A stretch of 64,000 bases of DNA. Source: Pseudomonas sihuiensis. Lineage in GTDB: Bacteria > Pseudomonadota > Gammaproteobacteria > Pseudomonadales > Pseudomonadaceae. Below are positions 9,254-16,764 of the stretch, in pieces. The stretch lies in assembly GCF_900106015.1 (NCBI RefSeq), contig NZ_LT629797.1:5394001-5458000 (forward strand), in the 5' to 3' direction. A program made the translations under genes and the position numbers. The number at the start of each line of letters is the position of its first letter. Positions within the stretch are counted from its first letter, which is position 1. Below the pieces are notes generated by a model. That model did not search any database and was not told where the DNA came from. It saw nothing but the letters and a program-made list of their open reading frames with translations.

Positions 9254-9286
9254 AGAAACCGGCCCATAAAGCCGGTTTTTTCGTTT
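9254..9286 (+). terminator. Intrinsic terminator
   Basis: The stem AAACCGGC / GCCGGTTT (9256-9263 with 9271-9278) closes a 7-nt loop and continues into a T-tract. With the promoter just upstream it would release an RNA of about 80 nt, or act as an attenuator for the following gene. Confidence 0.7.
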
Positions 9287-9302
9287 CTAGGGATAGGGCA
9301 TT

Positions 9303-9977
9303 GTGCGTACAGCTTTCTTCGTAGACGGCTACAACCTCTATTACGGCGTCCTGCATGGCTCCGACCACAAGTGGTTGGATCTGACTGCGCTGCTTGCCGA
9401 GATCTTACGGATCCAGGAACCGTCGGCCGAACTGGTCTCCGTCGATTACTTCACCTCTCCTGTCATCGCCAGGCTTGCGACTCGTGGCCAGGTCTCCAAC
9501 GATGCGCAGAATCGCTATATCCGCGCTTTGCAAGCGAGAGGTGTCTCGGTCACGCTCGGTACACACCGGCTGGCGAAGGGCTATGCGCCCAGGTACCTCG
9601 ATGGTCAGAAGCCTTCCAGGCAAGATCAGGTAGCGATTTGGCAGCTCGAAGAGAAAGAGACGGACGTTAACCTGGCTCTAGGCATGTATCGGGCAGCATG
9701 CCGGTCTGCGGATCTGCAGCTGGATCAGATCGTGCTGGTATCGGGCGACACTGACCTGGCGCCTGCTCTCGCTGCCATTCGCTCGGACTTCCCGCACATC
9801 CGCATTGGCGTGATTCTTCCGCACCGTCACGAACAGCGGGATCCGCCGGGATCACTGAAAGAGCATGCCCACTGGATCCGCCGGCACATTCCCGAGTCTG
9901 AACTTGCGGCTTTCCAGCTCCCGCTAAAGGTGCCACTTCCCAGGAAGCCAGCCATCGTCAAACCGGATTATTGGTAG
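9303..9977 (+). CDS. NYN domain-containing protein (PIN-like RNase fold)
   Basis: NYN domains are PIN-like metal-dependent nuclease folds that act on RNA. The 224-residue product opens with FFVDGYNLYYG, placing the first acidic metal ligand at Asp8 and the conserved Asn11. A second acidic cluster, EKETDVNLALGMYRAA, lies near residues 118-133 and VSGDTDLAPAL near 146-156, the expected order of acidic motifs in the family. The start is GTG at 9303 behind TAGGGATAGGG. It lies between two integrase remnants, so it is probably cargo of a mobile element; a role in RNA cleavage or defence is possible but not shown. Confidence 0.82.
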   Translation: MRTAFFVDGYNLYYGVLHGSDHKWLDLTALLAEILRIQEPSAELVSVDYFTSPVIARLATRGQVSNDAQNRYIRALQARGVSVTLGTHRLAKGYAPRYLDGQKPSRQDQVAIWQLEEKETDVNLALGMYRAACRSADLQLDQIVLVSGDTDLAPALAAIRSDFPHIRIGVILPHRHEQRDPPGSLKEHAHWIRRHIPESELAAFQLPLKVPLPRKPAIVKPDYW

Positions 9978-9989
9978 CCTGATCCTGCT

Positions 9990-10304
9990 GTGACACTTTC
10001 GGGATGGGTTGACCACTACACCCGCTACAAGGTTGCCGGAGCTGTAGCGTTTCTACCGGTGTCGGGAGAGGGTGAGAAGAAGCTAAGCGTATCGATCAAC
10101 CAGATCGATTGTGGTGGGCACTATGTCTCCGATTGCGCCGTTTCCATTCTGGTTGAAACCGGGGCAGGCCATCGGGAGGTTATTAATAGCCAGCGATTCA
10201 ACGGCTACCCACTGAGCTCAGCTCTTGATAAAGCGCTGGATGATGCAGCTGCCAGGATCAGAATAACCGCCGGGCTTCTGGACTACCTTGTTGGGCGTCC
10301 ATAA
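9990..10304 (+). CDS. Hypothetical protein
   Basis: This 104-residue reading frame starts with GTG 12 bp after the NYN gene and probably shares its transcript. The protein is soluble, with no signal peptide or membrane segment and no motif I recognise; the sequence is compatible with a compact alpha/beta protein (hydrophobic strand-like stretches AGAVAFLPVS and KLSVSINQI, then a C-terminal helix rich in Ala, Asp and Ile). Its first 14 bases are an exact copy of a sequence at 11405-11418, so the start region is part of a short repeat and the true start could differ. Confidence 0.5.
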   Translation: MTLSGWVDHYTRYKVAGAVAFLPVSGEGEKKLSVSINQIDCGGHYVSDCAVSILVETGAGHREVINSQRFNGYPLSSALDKALDDAAARIRITAGLLDYLVGRP

Positions 10305-10327
10305 GGTTTTTGGCGAGGGTTGCTAGT

Positions 10328-10362
10328 GGAATGACTCGGGCCTTATGGGCTTTAGTCATTCC
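10328..10362. repeat. Inverted repeat
   Basis: A perfect 9-bp inverted repeat GGAATGACT / AGTCATTCC with a 17-bp spacer lies 25 bp after the hypothetical gene. It may act as a terminator hairpin (TTTCG follows the stem) or mark an element boundary. Apart from this and the integrase fragment, the 10305-10753 interval shows nothing recognisable. Confidence 0.45.
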
Positions 10363-10432
10363 TTTCGCTGGCCTGCAAGGATGGTGGTTTCGTAATGATC
10401 CCTTGTCCGCTTGAGCAGGTTGCTGGAGATGA

Positions 10433-10525
10433 ATGTCGATGCGCTACTCGCACCTCGCCCCGGAACATCTGGCCGAGGCGGTGAGGTTGAGTCCGTTGGC
10501 AGGGCACATCCTTCGTTCTCACTAG
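10433..10525 (+). pseudogene. Second tyrosine recombinase 3'-end fragment
   Basis: Thirty codons read MSMRYSHLAPEHLAEAVRL and end in TAG. This matches the last residues of the same integrase family seen at 8927-9154 (MRYAHLAPEHLAEALRL), but the DNA differs at many third positions, so it is a distinct, diverged copy and not a recent duplication. No catalytic domain remains upstream. Two such 3' ends 1.3 kb apart suggest successive integration and loss of related elements. Confidence 0.7.
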
Positions 10526-10753
10526 ATTGCCATGCCCTTCATTTCTAGCTTGGGCTTCATGCTTTGTAGCTCTGGCTGTCAGCGAACGACCCAACGCTGT
10601 CGCTCGTCAACGGTAGGTATCAGCCCAAGGCAGCCCTTCATTCAGGACTACTTCTGGCTTTTTGCAGAGCCTACGAAGTGAGTTCGATTCAAGGCTGGTA
10701 TTTTATACAGTCCAGATAGCCTACTCCTCCACAATGTCCCGGTACCACTTCTG

Positions 10754-11029
10754 TTAATCGTCGCATAAAGATTGTGTTGCAGAATCCTCTGAAATTGACT
10801 GAGCCTTTCGTTCCCGACGCCGGCAAAGCCAGTTGCGGATGTCTCGAACAATCATGCATATCGCACCAATGACTGTCAGCAGAACGAACGCACCAACAAA
10901 CTGAGCGAGAAGTATGCCGCCGTTGTAGGCCACTGCTCGGTTGCCTTGTTCAAAGCTTGCGAGCACCGGGCCTTGCGCCGCCATAAGGCAGCTCAAAGAA
11001 AGTACGCGGCTGAACGTTAAGTATTCCAT
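10754..11029 (-). CDS. Small membrane protein, unknown function
   Basis: The 91-residue product has an N-terminal signal-like hydrophobic segment (residues about 5-22), a second transmembrane segment near 42-65 (FVGAFVLLTVIGAICMIV) and a basic C-terminal tail RNWLCRRRERK. The start at 11029 has GGAGG about 8 bases upstream; the longer frame start at 11053 overlaps the neighbouring gene. It follows another small membrane protein on the same strand with a 20-bp gap, so the two are likely cotranscribed. Small membrane proteins of this sort are common in filamentous-phage-derived elements, and an inovirus-type protein is encoded nearby, but homology is not established. Confidence 0.55.
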   Translation of the reverse strand: MEYLTFSRVLSLSCLMAAQGPVLASFEQGNRAVAYNGGILLAQFVGAFVLLTVIGAICMIVRDIRNWLCRRRERKAQSISEDSATQSLCDD

Positions 11030-11049
11030 GTTGTGCCTCCTTGCGATGG

Positions 11050-11331
11050 TCAAATCAGCCAGCGGTACTGCTTGCGCTTAGGGAATGCCATTCTGACCGC
11101 GACCGCGATCAGCACCAGACCAATGATGGCCGAAACACTGGCGAATCCAATGCTGAGCTGGATAGCTGATGCAAACTCTTCGGGATTGTGCTCCGCGTTG
11201 TACCAAGCCGAAGGTGAGCCGCGGTGCCCGGCGATATAGACGGAGCCGCTTGATATATCCAGAAAGACGGAAACGCCAACACCGATGCCTAGCAGCAGGA
11301 AGAAAAAGCCGAGAATCAGAACACTGAACAT
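11050..11331 (-). CDS. Small membrane protein, unknown function
   Basis: This 93-residue protein has a transmembrane segment at residues 2-24 and another at about 58-80, with a short polar loop between them (SGSVYIAGHRGSP) and the charged end RMAFPKRKQYRW. Its start is preceded by AGGAGGTGATT, a nearly perfect complement of the 16S rRNA 3' end, so it should be strongly translated. It is the first gene of a two-gene minus-strand unit. I do not recognise the family. Confidence 0.6.
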   Translation of the reverse strand: MFSVLILGFFFLLLGIGVGVSVFLDISSGSVYIAGHRGSPSAWYNAEHNPEEFASAIQLSIGFASVSAIIGLVLIAVAVRMAFPKRKQYRWLI

Positions 11332-11442
11332 AAATAATCACCTCCTGACATCGCGTTCTGCTCACTCACTGGTGATCGTTCAATCAGCAGCTCTTGATTG
11401 AAGGGTGACACTTTCGGGGCATTCGCTGCCCCTGAAAACACA

Positions 11443-11477
11443 AAACCCCTGAAATTCTCTAGGAAAATCAGGGGTTT
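11443..11477. terminator. Perfect inverted repeat, likely terminator
   Basis: Arms AAACCCCTGA / TCAGGGGTTT (10 bp, perfect) enclose a 15-nt spacer. It lies in the gene-free interval 11332-11723, which also contains the repeat GTGACACTTTCGGG at 11405. The stem ends in TTT on the plus strand, so it can act as a weak intrinsic terminator. Confidence 0.5.
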
Positions 11478-11654
11478 ATGCTTGCTTCAATTGGCCGGGG
11501 TAATCTGAAATGATTCTCTATCTTTATGATTTTAAAGAAAAAGTCTCGGTTAAAATTGTTCGTGGAATACATTTTGGAATACCAAGCTTAGCCCTTTGGG
11601 TTCCAGCAGCAGGCACTGAGGTCTTAGGTCGGGATGACAGTGCTTGCCCTCGAG

Positions 11655-11692
11655 ACAAAAGCCCCGCATCGCCTCATTCGACGCGGGGCTTC
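11655..11692 (-). terminator. Intrinsic terminator of the downstream minus-strand gene
   Basis: Read on the minus strand, GCCCCGC / GCGGGGC (11683-11689 with 11661-11667) forms a hairpin followed by TTTTG. It lies 32 bp past the stop of the gene ending at 11724. Confidence 0.65.
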
Positions 11693-11723
11693 ATTTGAGG
11701 TTAAGGGCTCAGTCCTCCGAAGG

Positions 11724-12689
11724 TTACTCTTTCCCGAACTCTTTCTCGTGGGCTTCAGAGATCAACCTATCCAGCGCTATGCACTCCGGTACTGCCCAGT
11801 GCTCTGCCAGCTTTTTAAGTCGCGGGTGATTCTCGAGCAAAATATCGAGGTTCTTAGCCTTCCTGCCCTTGTTGGCAGTTTTCAGCTTGGACTCTTTCCC
11901 CTTTAGGCTCTTGATGAAGTCTCGTTTCGAGACGCCCTCCTCAGCGAGTTGGTCAAAGATCTCCAGAAAATCTTGATGCTTGCTGGGAGCACGCACAACG
12001 TTAAAGCGGTCTGGGTATTTGTCACAAAGAGCAGCCCATGCCAGTTCCCGGCGCTCTTTGCCGTGCACCTTATCATCAAGCCACTTAAGGTGGTGATCCG
12101 TTTTAAGGTTCTGGTCCCACTGTGTTTTGAGCTCCTCCAAGTGCGCAATCTTTGCACTGAGATCAGCGTCCATAAAGTCGAATATCGCTTGGGTGAGTTG
12201 CGGGCCAGAAATATTAGGGAGTCGCTTTATCTGGTAGCGATCAAAAGGCGTGATCTTGTTCTTAATCCACCTGGACGTGCGCGGTCCAATGGCCCAGGTC
12301 AATTTTTCTGGATGAACTGCTCGGCGGTTAAACTCACGCAATATTTCTTCTGCAAGGGCACTCGCGATTTTATGGCTGGTGAGAACATCCAGCATGAAGC
12401 TCTCGATGTCGTCGAGAGTGCTTTCTTTTTTTCCGAAATTAAATTCTTCAAATTTTGCGTCTTCTTTAAATTGCAAGAAGAGCCAGGCGAAGTTGAAAAG
12501 GCGCATGTTGCTAGTGCGTGCCTTAAACAAATCTTCAAGATAGTTATCTTGGCGGTTGGCGGCGAGCTCGTATTCTTCGTTATCGAAGACTATTCCTTTT
12601 CCAGCCTGCTTCAGAGAATCTTCCTTATTCCTGGAAAGAATATCTGCAAGCTTTTTTGCTGCTTTATTTTCTGAGTTGTCATGGTTCAT
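11724..12689 (-). CDS. Hypothetical protein of a mobile region
   Basis: I do not recognise this 321-residue protein. It is soluble, rich in Lys, Glu, Asn and Phe, and visibly lower in GC than its neighbours, which points to acquisition. The middle (about residues 55-130) is helical with Phe-rich segments (RLFNFAWLFLQFKEDAKFEEF) and the C-terminal third is strongly basic around residues 264-282 (SLKGKESKLKTANKGRKAKN), suggesting nucleic-acid contact. It has its own upstream palindromes and a downstream terminator, so it is a single-gene unit. A cargo or defence role is possible but is speculation. Confidence 0.65.
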   Translation of the reverse strand: MNHDNSENKAAKKLADILSRNKEDSLKQAGKGIVFDNEEYELAANRQDNYLEDLFKARTSNMRLFNFAWLFLQFKEDAKFEEFNFGKKESTLDDIESFMLDVLTSHKIASALAEEILREFNRRAVHPEKLTWAIGPRTSRWIKNKITPFDRYQIKRLPNISGPQLTQAIFDFMDADLSAKIAHLEELKTQWDQNLKTDHHLKWLDDKVHGKERRELAWAALCDKYPDRFNVVRAPSKHQDFLEIFDQLAEEGVSKRDFIKSLKGKESKLKTANKGRKAKNLDILLENHPRLKKLAEHWAVPECIALDRLISEAHEKEFGKE

Positions 12690-12715
12690 AGGGTAAACCT
12701 CGTTAGCATCTACGT

Positions 12716-12740
12716 TAAACCTAGGACGAACCTAGGTAGC
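12716..12740. promoter_or_regulatory. Tandem CCTAGG palindromes, candidate operator
   Basis: Two copies of AACCTAGG lie 14 bp apart just upstream of the minus-strand gene that starts at 12689. CTAG-containing palindromes are rare in this genome type, so the pair is a reasonable repressor-site candidate for that gene. Confidence 0.35.
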
Positions 12741-12870
12741 TTCTAGGGGGTAGCCAGAAAAGCTTTTCAGCCTGAGACCCACGCGAAAACGCAGGAAAAA
12801 GGCCTAACGCAGCAGTCGATCAGGCTTTTGGAGGCTCATGCAGTGGCTGCGGAGCTCAAGCGCTATCGAT

Positions 12871-12985
12871 TTGCACATGCCTTCCCTTCGGCAAAGAGGG
12901 AAAGGCATGGAATGCCTGAGGTACGGGGATGGTGGTCTTGTTTTCTGCGAAAACTGCACCAGCGCTACGAAGCGTAGTTGCTGGT
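12871..12985. repeat. Two hairpin-forming inverted repeats upstream of alpA
   Basis: The first hairpin pairs CATGCCTTCCCT with AGGGAAAGGCATG (one bulged base). The second (12958-12985) pairs ACCAGC-CTACG with CGTAG-GCTGGT. Both sit in the 470-bp gene-free stretch 12690-13161. They could belong to a non-coding RNA or be recombinase/replication sites of the element. No convincing protein-coding frame is visible here. Confidence 0.45.
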
Positions 12986-13161
12986 GTGACGTTCCAGGCC
13001 CAACTCTGAGTGGCGGGTGCCGCACGCTGAGACTCAGATGTGCGGCGCGACAGAATATAAGCCAGCCGGCGACGGCTGTCTAGCTGGCTGCTCTGGGCTC
13101 GGGCGCCAGTACTTTTTTACAACGCTTGGTAATCCTCTGAACGTATTACAGGAGACCGTTC

Positions 13162-13350
13162 ATGAGGATCATCCGTCTGAAAGAAGTCACCCACCTAACT
13201 GGCCTTGCTAGGTCGACCGTCTATAAATATCTCGCAGAAGGGAAGTTCCCAAAATCTGTTTCGCTAGGCCATAGGTCAATCGGATTTCTCGAGAGCGAAA
13301 TTCAAGAGTGGATTATGGCCCGTATCAAAGAGCGAGATATGGCGGGCTAG
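13162..13350 (+). CDS. alpA: AlpA family phage transcriptional activator
   Basis: AlpA-type proteins are small winged helix or helix-turn-helix regulators of prophage and satellite integrase or excision genes. The 62-residue product has the full family form: RLKEVTHLTGLARSTVYKYL supplies the helix-turn-helix (residues 5-24), followed by FPKSVSLGHRSIGFLESEIQEW. The start has an AGGAGACC ribosome site. It is followed by a long perfect hairpin and then the Gp2-like gene, an arrangement typical of integrative satellites whose integrase has been lost here. Confidence 0.88.
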   Translation: MRIIRLKEVTHLTGLARSTVYKYLAEGKFPKSVSLGHRSIGFLESEIQEWIMARIKERDMAG

Positions 13351-13364
13351 TGTTTCGAGCTTGT

Positions 13365-13407
13365 GGCATAAAGGCTGCGACCTATAAATGGTCGCAGCCT
13401 TTATGCC
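13365..13407. terminator. Long perfect hairpin after alpA
   Basis: Arms GGCATAAAGGCTGCGACC / GGTCGCAGCCTTTATGCC are 18 bp long and perfect, with a 7-nt loop. The position 15 bp after alpA suggests a terminator, though no T-tract follows; a recombination or replication site is an alternative. The rest of 13408-13710 contains no gene I can support. Confidence 0.6.
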
Positions 13408-13710
13408 GATGAAGAAGGTTGCCTCAGGTAACTCCCTTGACTTTGGTTTTGAGAAATCTCTTGGCGCTCGGGGAGGTTTTTATTCTGGGCTCCCTGCTTC
13501 TCGGTGCGTTGCTGATCTGTTGTATGCTTGTTCCAGTTATATATCAATCAACTAGAACCAAATACGCTATTACAGGTAATCGTCGTAAATAACTACTGCA
13601 GCACGGAGAGATGCTGTTGCTGATCACACAGCAACAGCCCAGCAAGCGTTAAACGGTAAAAAAAGACAGACATGGCACCTGTTATGTAAACACAACACAG
13701 GTGACAAGCC

Positions 13711-14655
13711 ATGAGCCATCCACACGCATCAAAAACCCTCTCGCAATCCGATATCGCACTCCAGATCGAAGACCTAGTTGAAGCTTTGGAACACAGCGAT
13801 GGGCCCGTGCAGTCGCTTACTGCTAATGGCACGGTCAAACGTACCAAGCTCACTCGTTACTTCGAGAACATCGGTCAGATGCTTGAGTTGGTCAGCCACA
13901 GCGATGATTACCACTACGGACCTTACCTGCGACTGTTTCAACGGGCGTGTTACGACGTCGGCGTGGAACATAGTCCGTTGGCAGGGATCATTTCCTTTGA
14001 TGAAGCAACGTCACAGTACCGTGACTACAGCGATACGCTAAACCGCCTTGCTGACCGTATCCGTCAACTGACTCGTGAGCGCATTTACCGTCGTCGTAGG
14101 GATGACGCAAGGTATCAGGAACGCCAGCAGTCCCATGAAGTAGCTGAGTACGTTGACCAGGTATTGGATCGCTACGCCACTACTCTGGTGATCAGGGTCG
14201 ATTTGTACTATCGCTCTGCAGCTCAGGCCCGGCTGCGGGTTGAGCATGTATTTGCGGATCTGCAGCGGCTGATCCGGGCACGTGAACGCAATCCGATCTT
14301 CGAGCATGAGACAGGCTACATCTGCCGTGTCGAGCAAGGAGAGCGCCGTGGTTACCACATCCATGCTGCCTTCTTCTTCAATGGCGCCATGCTGCGGGGG
14401 GACATCTACAAGGCGCAGCAGATTGGTGCTCTGTGGGAGCAGATCACCCGTGGTAAAGGTAGCTACCACAACTGCAATCAGGACAAAGCCCAGTACGGTG
14501 ATGAATGCGGTATCGGGATGATCCACCGTCGTGACGAACAGGCTCGTGACAATGTCCATCATGCGATGAGCTATCTGGTCAAGCGGTTTCAGCGGCTGAG
14601 CTTGCGTCCGAAGGGAGCGAAGTGCCTGCGTAAGGGGCAACCTGTACTCCGGTAG
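13711..14655 (+). CDS. Inovirus-type Gp2 / YagK-YfjJ domain protein
   Basis: Proteins of this family occur in filamentous-phage-related and satellite elements and are thought to be replication-initiation relatives. The 314-residue product carries the family core at about residues 150-300, with a His-x-His motif at His216 and His218 (RGYHIHAAFFFNG) that resembles the HUH metal site of rolling-circle initiators, followed by LWEQITRGKGSYHNC and a conserved HHAMSYLVK segment near the C-terminus. It lies downstream of alpA on the same strand. With no capsid or assembly genes around, this looks like the replication module of a satellite or a decayed element. Confidence 0.82.
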   Translation: MSHPHASKTLSQSDIALQIEDLVEALEHSDGPVQSLTANGTVKRTKLTRYFENIGQMLELVSHSDDYHYGPYLRLFQRACYDVGVEHSPLAGIISFDEATSQYRDYSDTLNRLADRIRQLTRERIYRRRRDDARYQERQQSHEVAEYVDQVLDRYATTLVIRVDLYYRSAAQARLRVEHVFADLQRLIRARERNPIFEHETGYICRVEQGERRGYHIHAAFFFNGAMLRGDIYKAQQIGALWEQITRGKGSYHNCNQDKAQYGDECGIGMIHRRDEQARDNVHHAMSYLVKRFQRLSLRPKGAKCLRKGQPVLR

Positions 14656-14820
14656 CTTGGTATTGGTACGCTGCTAGCACTATTCCCTGGGAAGGTGTGC
14701 TCGGTGGTGTGGAGAGACGGTTGAGGCGGGCGTCAGCGTTTGACCGGAATAGGCTCCTCGAAGGGGCTGCTCCCTTGGTCTACTTAGCCGCTCGCCTGCT
14801 CGCCCTTCGAGTTCATCAAT

Positions 14821-15229
14821 TTAGCGCTGCTGACTCAGCGACCCGATAATCCGGCATTCCTCGATTACCCCACCATGGCAGCAGGACAGCAAGCGCTGCA
14901 GTTCGTTCTCCAGCCCCTGTAGGTCGCGGATGCGCAATCTCACCTGCTCCAACTGCTCGGCCACCTTGGCATCCACCGAGGCGCATGACGCTTGGCGGTG
15001 GTCGGAAAAAACCAGCAACTGACGGATGTCGTTAAGACTTGAAGCCCAAGGCGCGGCTGCGACGAATGAACAGCAGCCGATCACGTTCCTCCGCTGTGTA
15101 CTGGCGGTAGCCGGAATCGTTGCGCGAAACCATGGGCAGCAGGCCCAATTGCTCGTAGTAGCGAATGGTTACCGCCTTGGTATCGGTTAGGCGCGCCAGT
15201 TGGCCCACAGTGAAGTTCGTCGTACTCAT
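14821..15229 (-). pseudogene. cadR: CadR-type MerR regulator, frameshifted
   Basis: Reading with one base removed gives a complete MerR-family Cd/Pb/Zn sensor: helix-turn-helix FTVGQLARLTDTKAVTIRYY, then the dimerisation helix with the metal-binding cysteine in HRQASCASVD, and the CCHGG cysteines near the end. At 15037-15042 one extra base turns GF-SLND into GFKS followed by a stop, splitting the frame into an N-terminal 65-residue piece and an unstarted C-terminal piece. The regulator is therefore inactive unless the base is a sequencing error. It is divergent from a CDF exporter with a well-formed MerR operator in between. Confidence 0.8.
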
Positions 15230-15234
15230 GGCAC

Positions 15235-15266
15235 TTGACCTTATAGTAGCTATAACCCTCATTCTA
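15235..15266 (+). promoter_or_regulatory. MerR-type operator-promoter of the CDF exporter
   Basis: TTGACC (15235-15240) is followed by the perfect palindrome TTATAGTAGCTATAA (15241-15255) and a -10 candidate at 15260-15266. The spacer of 19-20 bp with a centred dyad is the hallmark of MerR-family activated promoters. It lies between the broken cadR and the exporter. Confidence 0.75.
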
Positions 15267-15297
15267 ACGACAAGATCGAGCGAACGAGGTACGGATC

Positions 15298-16098
15298 ATG
15301 GACAGCTGCTGCGAAAACAAGGCCGGCGAACTGGCCCAACTGCGCGCTAAACAGAGCCGATTGCTCTATATCGTCCTGGCCGTCAACGCCGTCATGTTCC
15401 TGGTGGAGTTCATCGCCGGTTGGATCGCCAACTCAACGGCGCTGCTCGGTGACTCGCTGGACATGTTCGGCGACGCGTCGGTGTATGCCCTTACGCTGTT
15501 CGTCCTGCACCGCAGTATTCGAGCCCGAGCCGGAGCCGCGCTGTTCAAAGGCGGGTTCATGCTGTTGTTCGGCGTGCTGGTGGTAGCCGATGCTCTGCGC
15601 AAACTGATACTGCAAGAAGTGCCGTCTGCCGATTTGATGGGTGTCATCGGCACACTCGCACTGATCGCCAATGGCTACTGCTTCGCGCTGCTCTACAGCC
15701 ATCGCTCCGATGACCTGAACATGCGTTCGACCTGGCTCTGCTCGCGTAACGACTTGCTGGCCAACAGCAGCGTGATTATCGCAGCAGGCATGGTCGCGCT
15801 GACAGGCAGCTTGTGGCCGGACATCCTCGTCGGCCTGGCCATCGCCGCATTGTTCCTGCACTCCGCCGGGCAGATCATCCGCGAGGCTTGGATAGAGTGG
15901 CGAGCCAGCGCGCCTGAGCCGCAGCAATGCCCACAGCCGTTGCTGGGTATCACCGAACCGACCGCTACGCCAGTCCAGTTTGAGCCGGCCAAGAGTTGCT
16001 GCGCGGGTGAGGCTCAGGCGCTGGCTTTAGCGCCAATGGATACCCTCTTCTGCCCCTGTTTGTGTAAAAGCAACGGTATCGACCTTGCTGTGATTTGA
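15298..16098 (+). CDS. Cation diffusion facilitator family metal exporter
   Basis: CDF proteins export divalent metals such as Zn, Cd or Co from the cytoplasm in exchange for protons. The 266-residue protein begins with the cysteine pair of MDSCCENK, has six hydrophobic segments between residues about 20 and 200, and carries the metal-site motif LLGDSLDMFGDAS in the second helix, typical of the CadR-linked CDF group in Pseudomonas. A cysteine-containing tail (KSCCAG near residue 240 and CPCLC near 257) may bind metal. It is divergent from cadR and should be metal-induced. Because cadR is frameshifted, current regulation is unclear. Confidence 0.85.
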   Translation: MDSCCENKAGELAQLRAKQSRLLYIVLAVNAVMFLVEFIAGWIANSTALLGDSLDMFGDASVYALTLFVLHRSIRARAGAALFKGGFMLLFGVLVVADALRKLILQEVPSADLMGVIGTLALIANGYCFALLYSHRSDDLNMRSTWLCSRNDLLANSSVIIAAGMVALTGSLWPDILVGLAIAALFLHSAGQIIREAWIEWRASAPEPQQCPQPLLGITEPTATPVQFEPAKSCCAGEAQALALAPMDTLFCPCLCKSNGIDLAVI

Positions 16099-16286
16099 TG
16101 ACTTCAAATCTGCTATTAGCAGGGAAGCGTTTATCCAAGGGCGAGGCGAGACCAGCCTACTTTGCTTGCCGAGCGTCAAGATGGCTGATTGGCGGACTTA
16201 AATCCGGTGTGGTCGCGACGTTTTCATCGACGAAGCCGAGCATACCAAACTGAGTTAATGAGAACTTGCGTGGGCTTTATGCAATA

Positions 16287-16303
16287 CCCCCTTGAAAAGG
16301 GGG
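16287..16303. terminator. Short hairpin between convergent genes
   Basis: CCCCCTT / AAGGGGG with a 3-nt loop lies just past the end of the DUF2790-like gene. It lacks a clear T-tract. The remaining 16099-16286 interval shows nothing further. Confidence 0.4.
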
Positions 16304-16310
16304 CTGGCTG

Positions 16311-16640
16311 TCAGCGTTGATTGCGACACTCGCCATAACTTCGATAGCGGATGCTGCGTAGTTCATCGTTCGAGTCCTCGAATACCATGATCATCGGTAC
16401 TGCGCCGCAGTACTCAATGTTCGGGCTCTGATAAATGACTTTGGCTACGTTCAGTTTCATGCTGTAGCTATAGTCTTGAACTTCAGGCACTGGCTTGCCG
16501 GTGCGCTCGGCATATTTCTGAGCGATCTCGACACTCTTCTGTTCGATCTGCCTGACCTTGTCCTCTGGAAAGGACTGTGCGTAAGTGCAGCCAGCAGCCA
16601 GCAGAAGAGTGATCGGAAGGAGGCGTTTGAGCAGTTTCAT
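16311..16640 (-). CDS. DUF2790-like small lipoprotein
   Basis: The 109-residue product has a signal peptide with a lipobox LAAGC ending at Cys18, so it should be a lipid-anchored envelope protein. The mature part (KPVPEVQDYSYSMKLNVAKVI followed by a CG-VP segment and a strand near the end) matches the pattern of DUF2790 proteins, a Pseudomonas-restricted group of small secreted proteins often found near metal and stress genes. The role is unknown. It stands alone between the CDF gene and the OprO/P porin. Confidence 0.65.
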   Translation of the reverse strand: MKLLKRLLPITLLLAAGCTYAQSFPEDKVRQIEQKSVEIAQKYAERTGKPVPEVQDYSYSMKLNVAKVIYQSPNIEYCGAVPMIMVFEDSNDELRSIRYRSYGECRNQR

Positions 16641-16764
16641 GAGTAGGCCCGTTGGCTAGTGTTTACAGGGCAAACATTAGCGATTCGTCCCTTACCCAGG
16701 CATTGCGCCAAAATTACAATCGCGAAAGGGGGCTGGCAGGTGAGGGCACCTGCCAGCGACTGAC

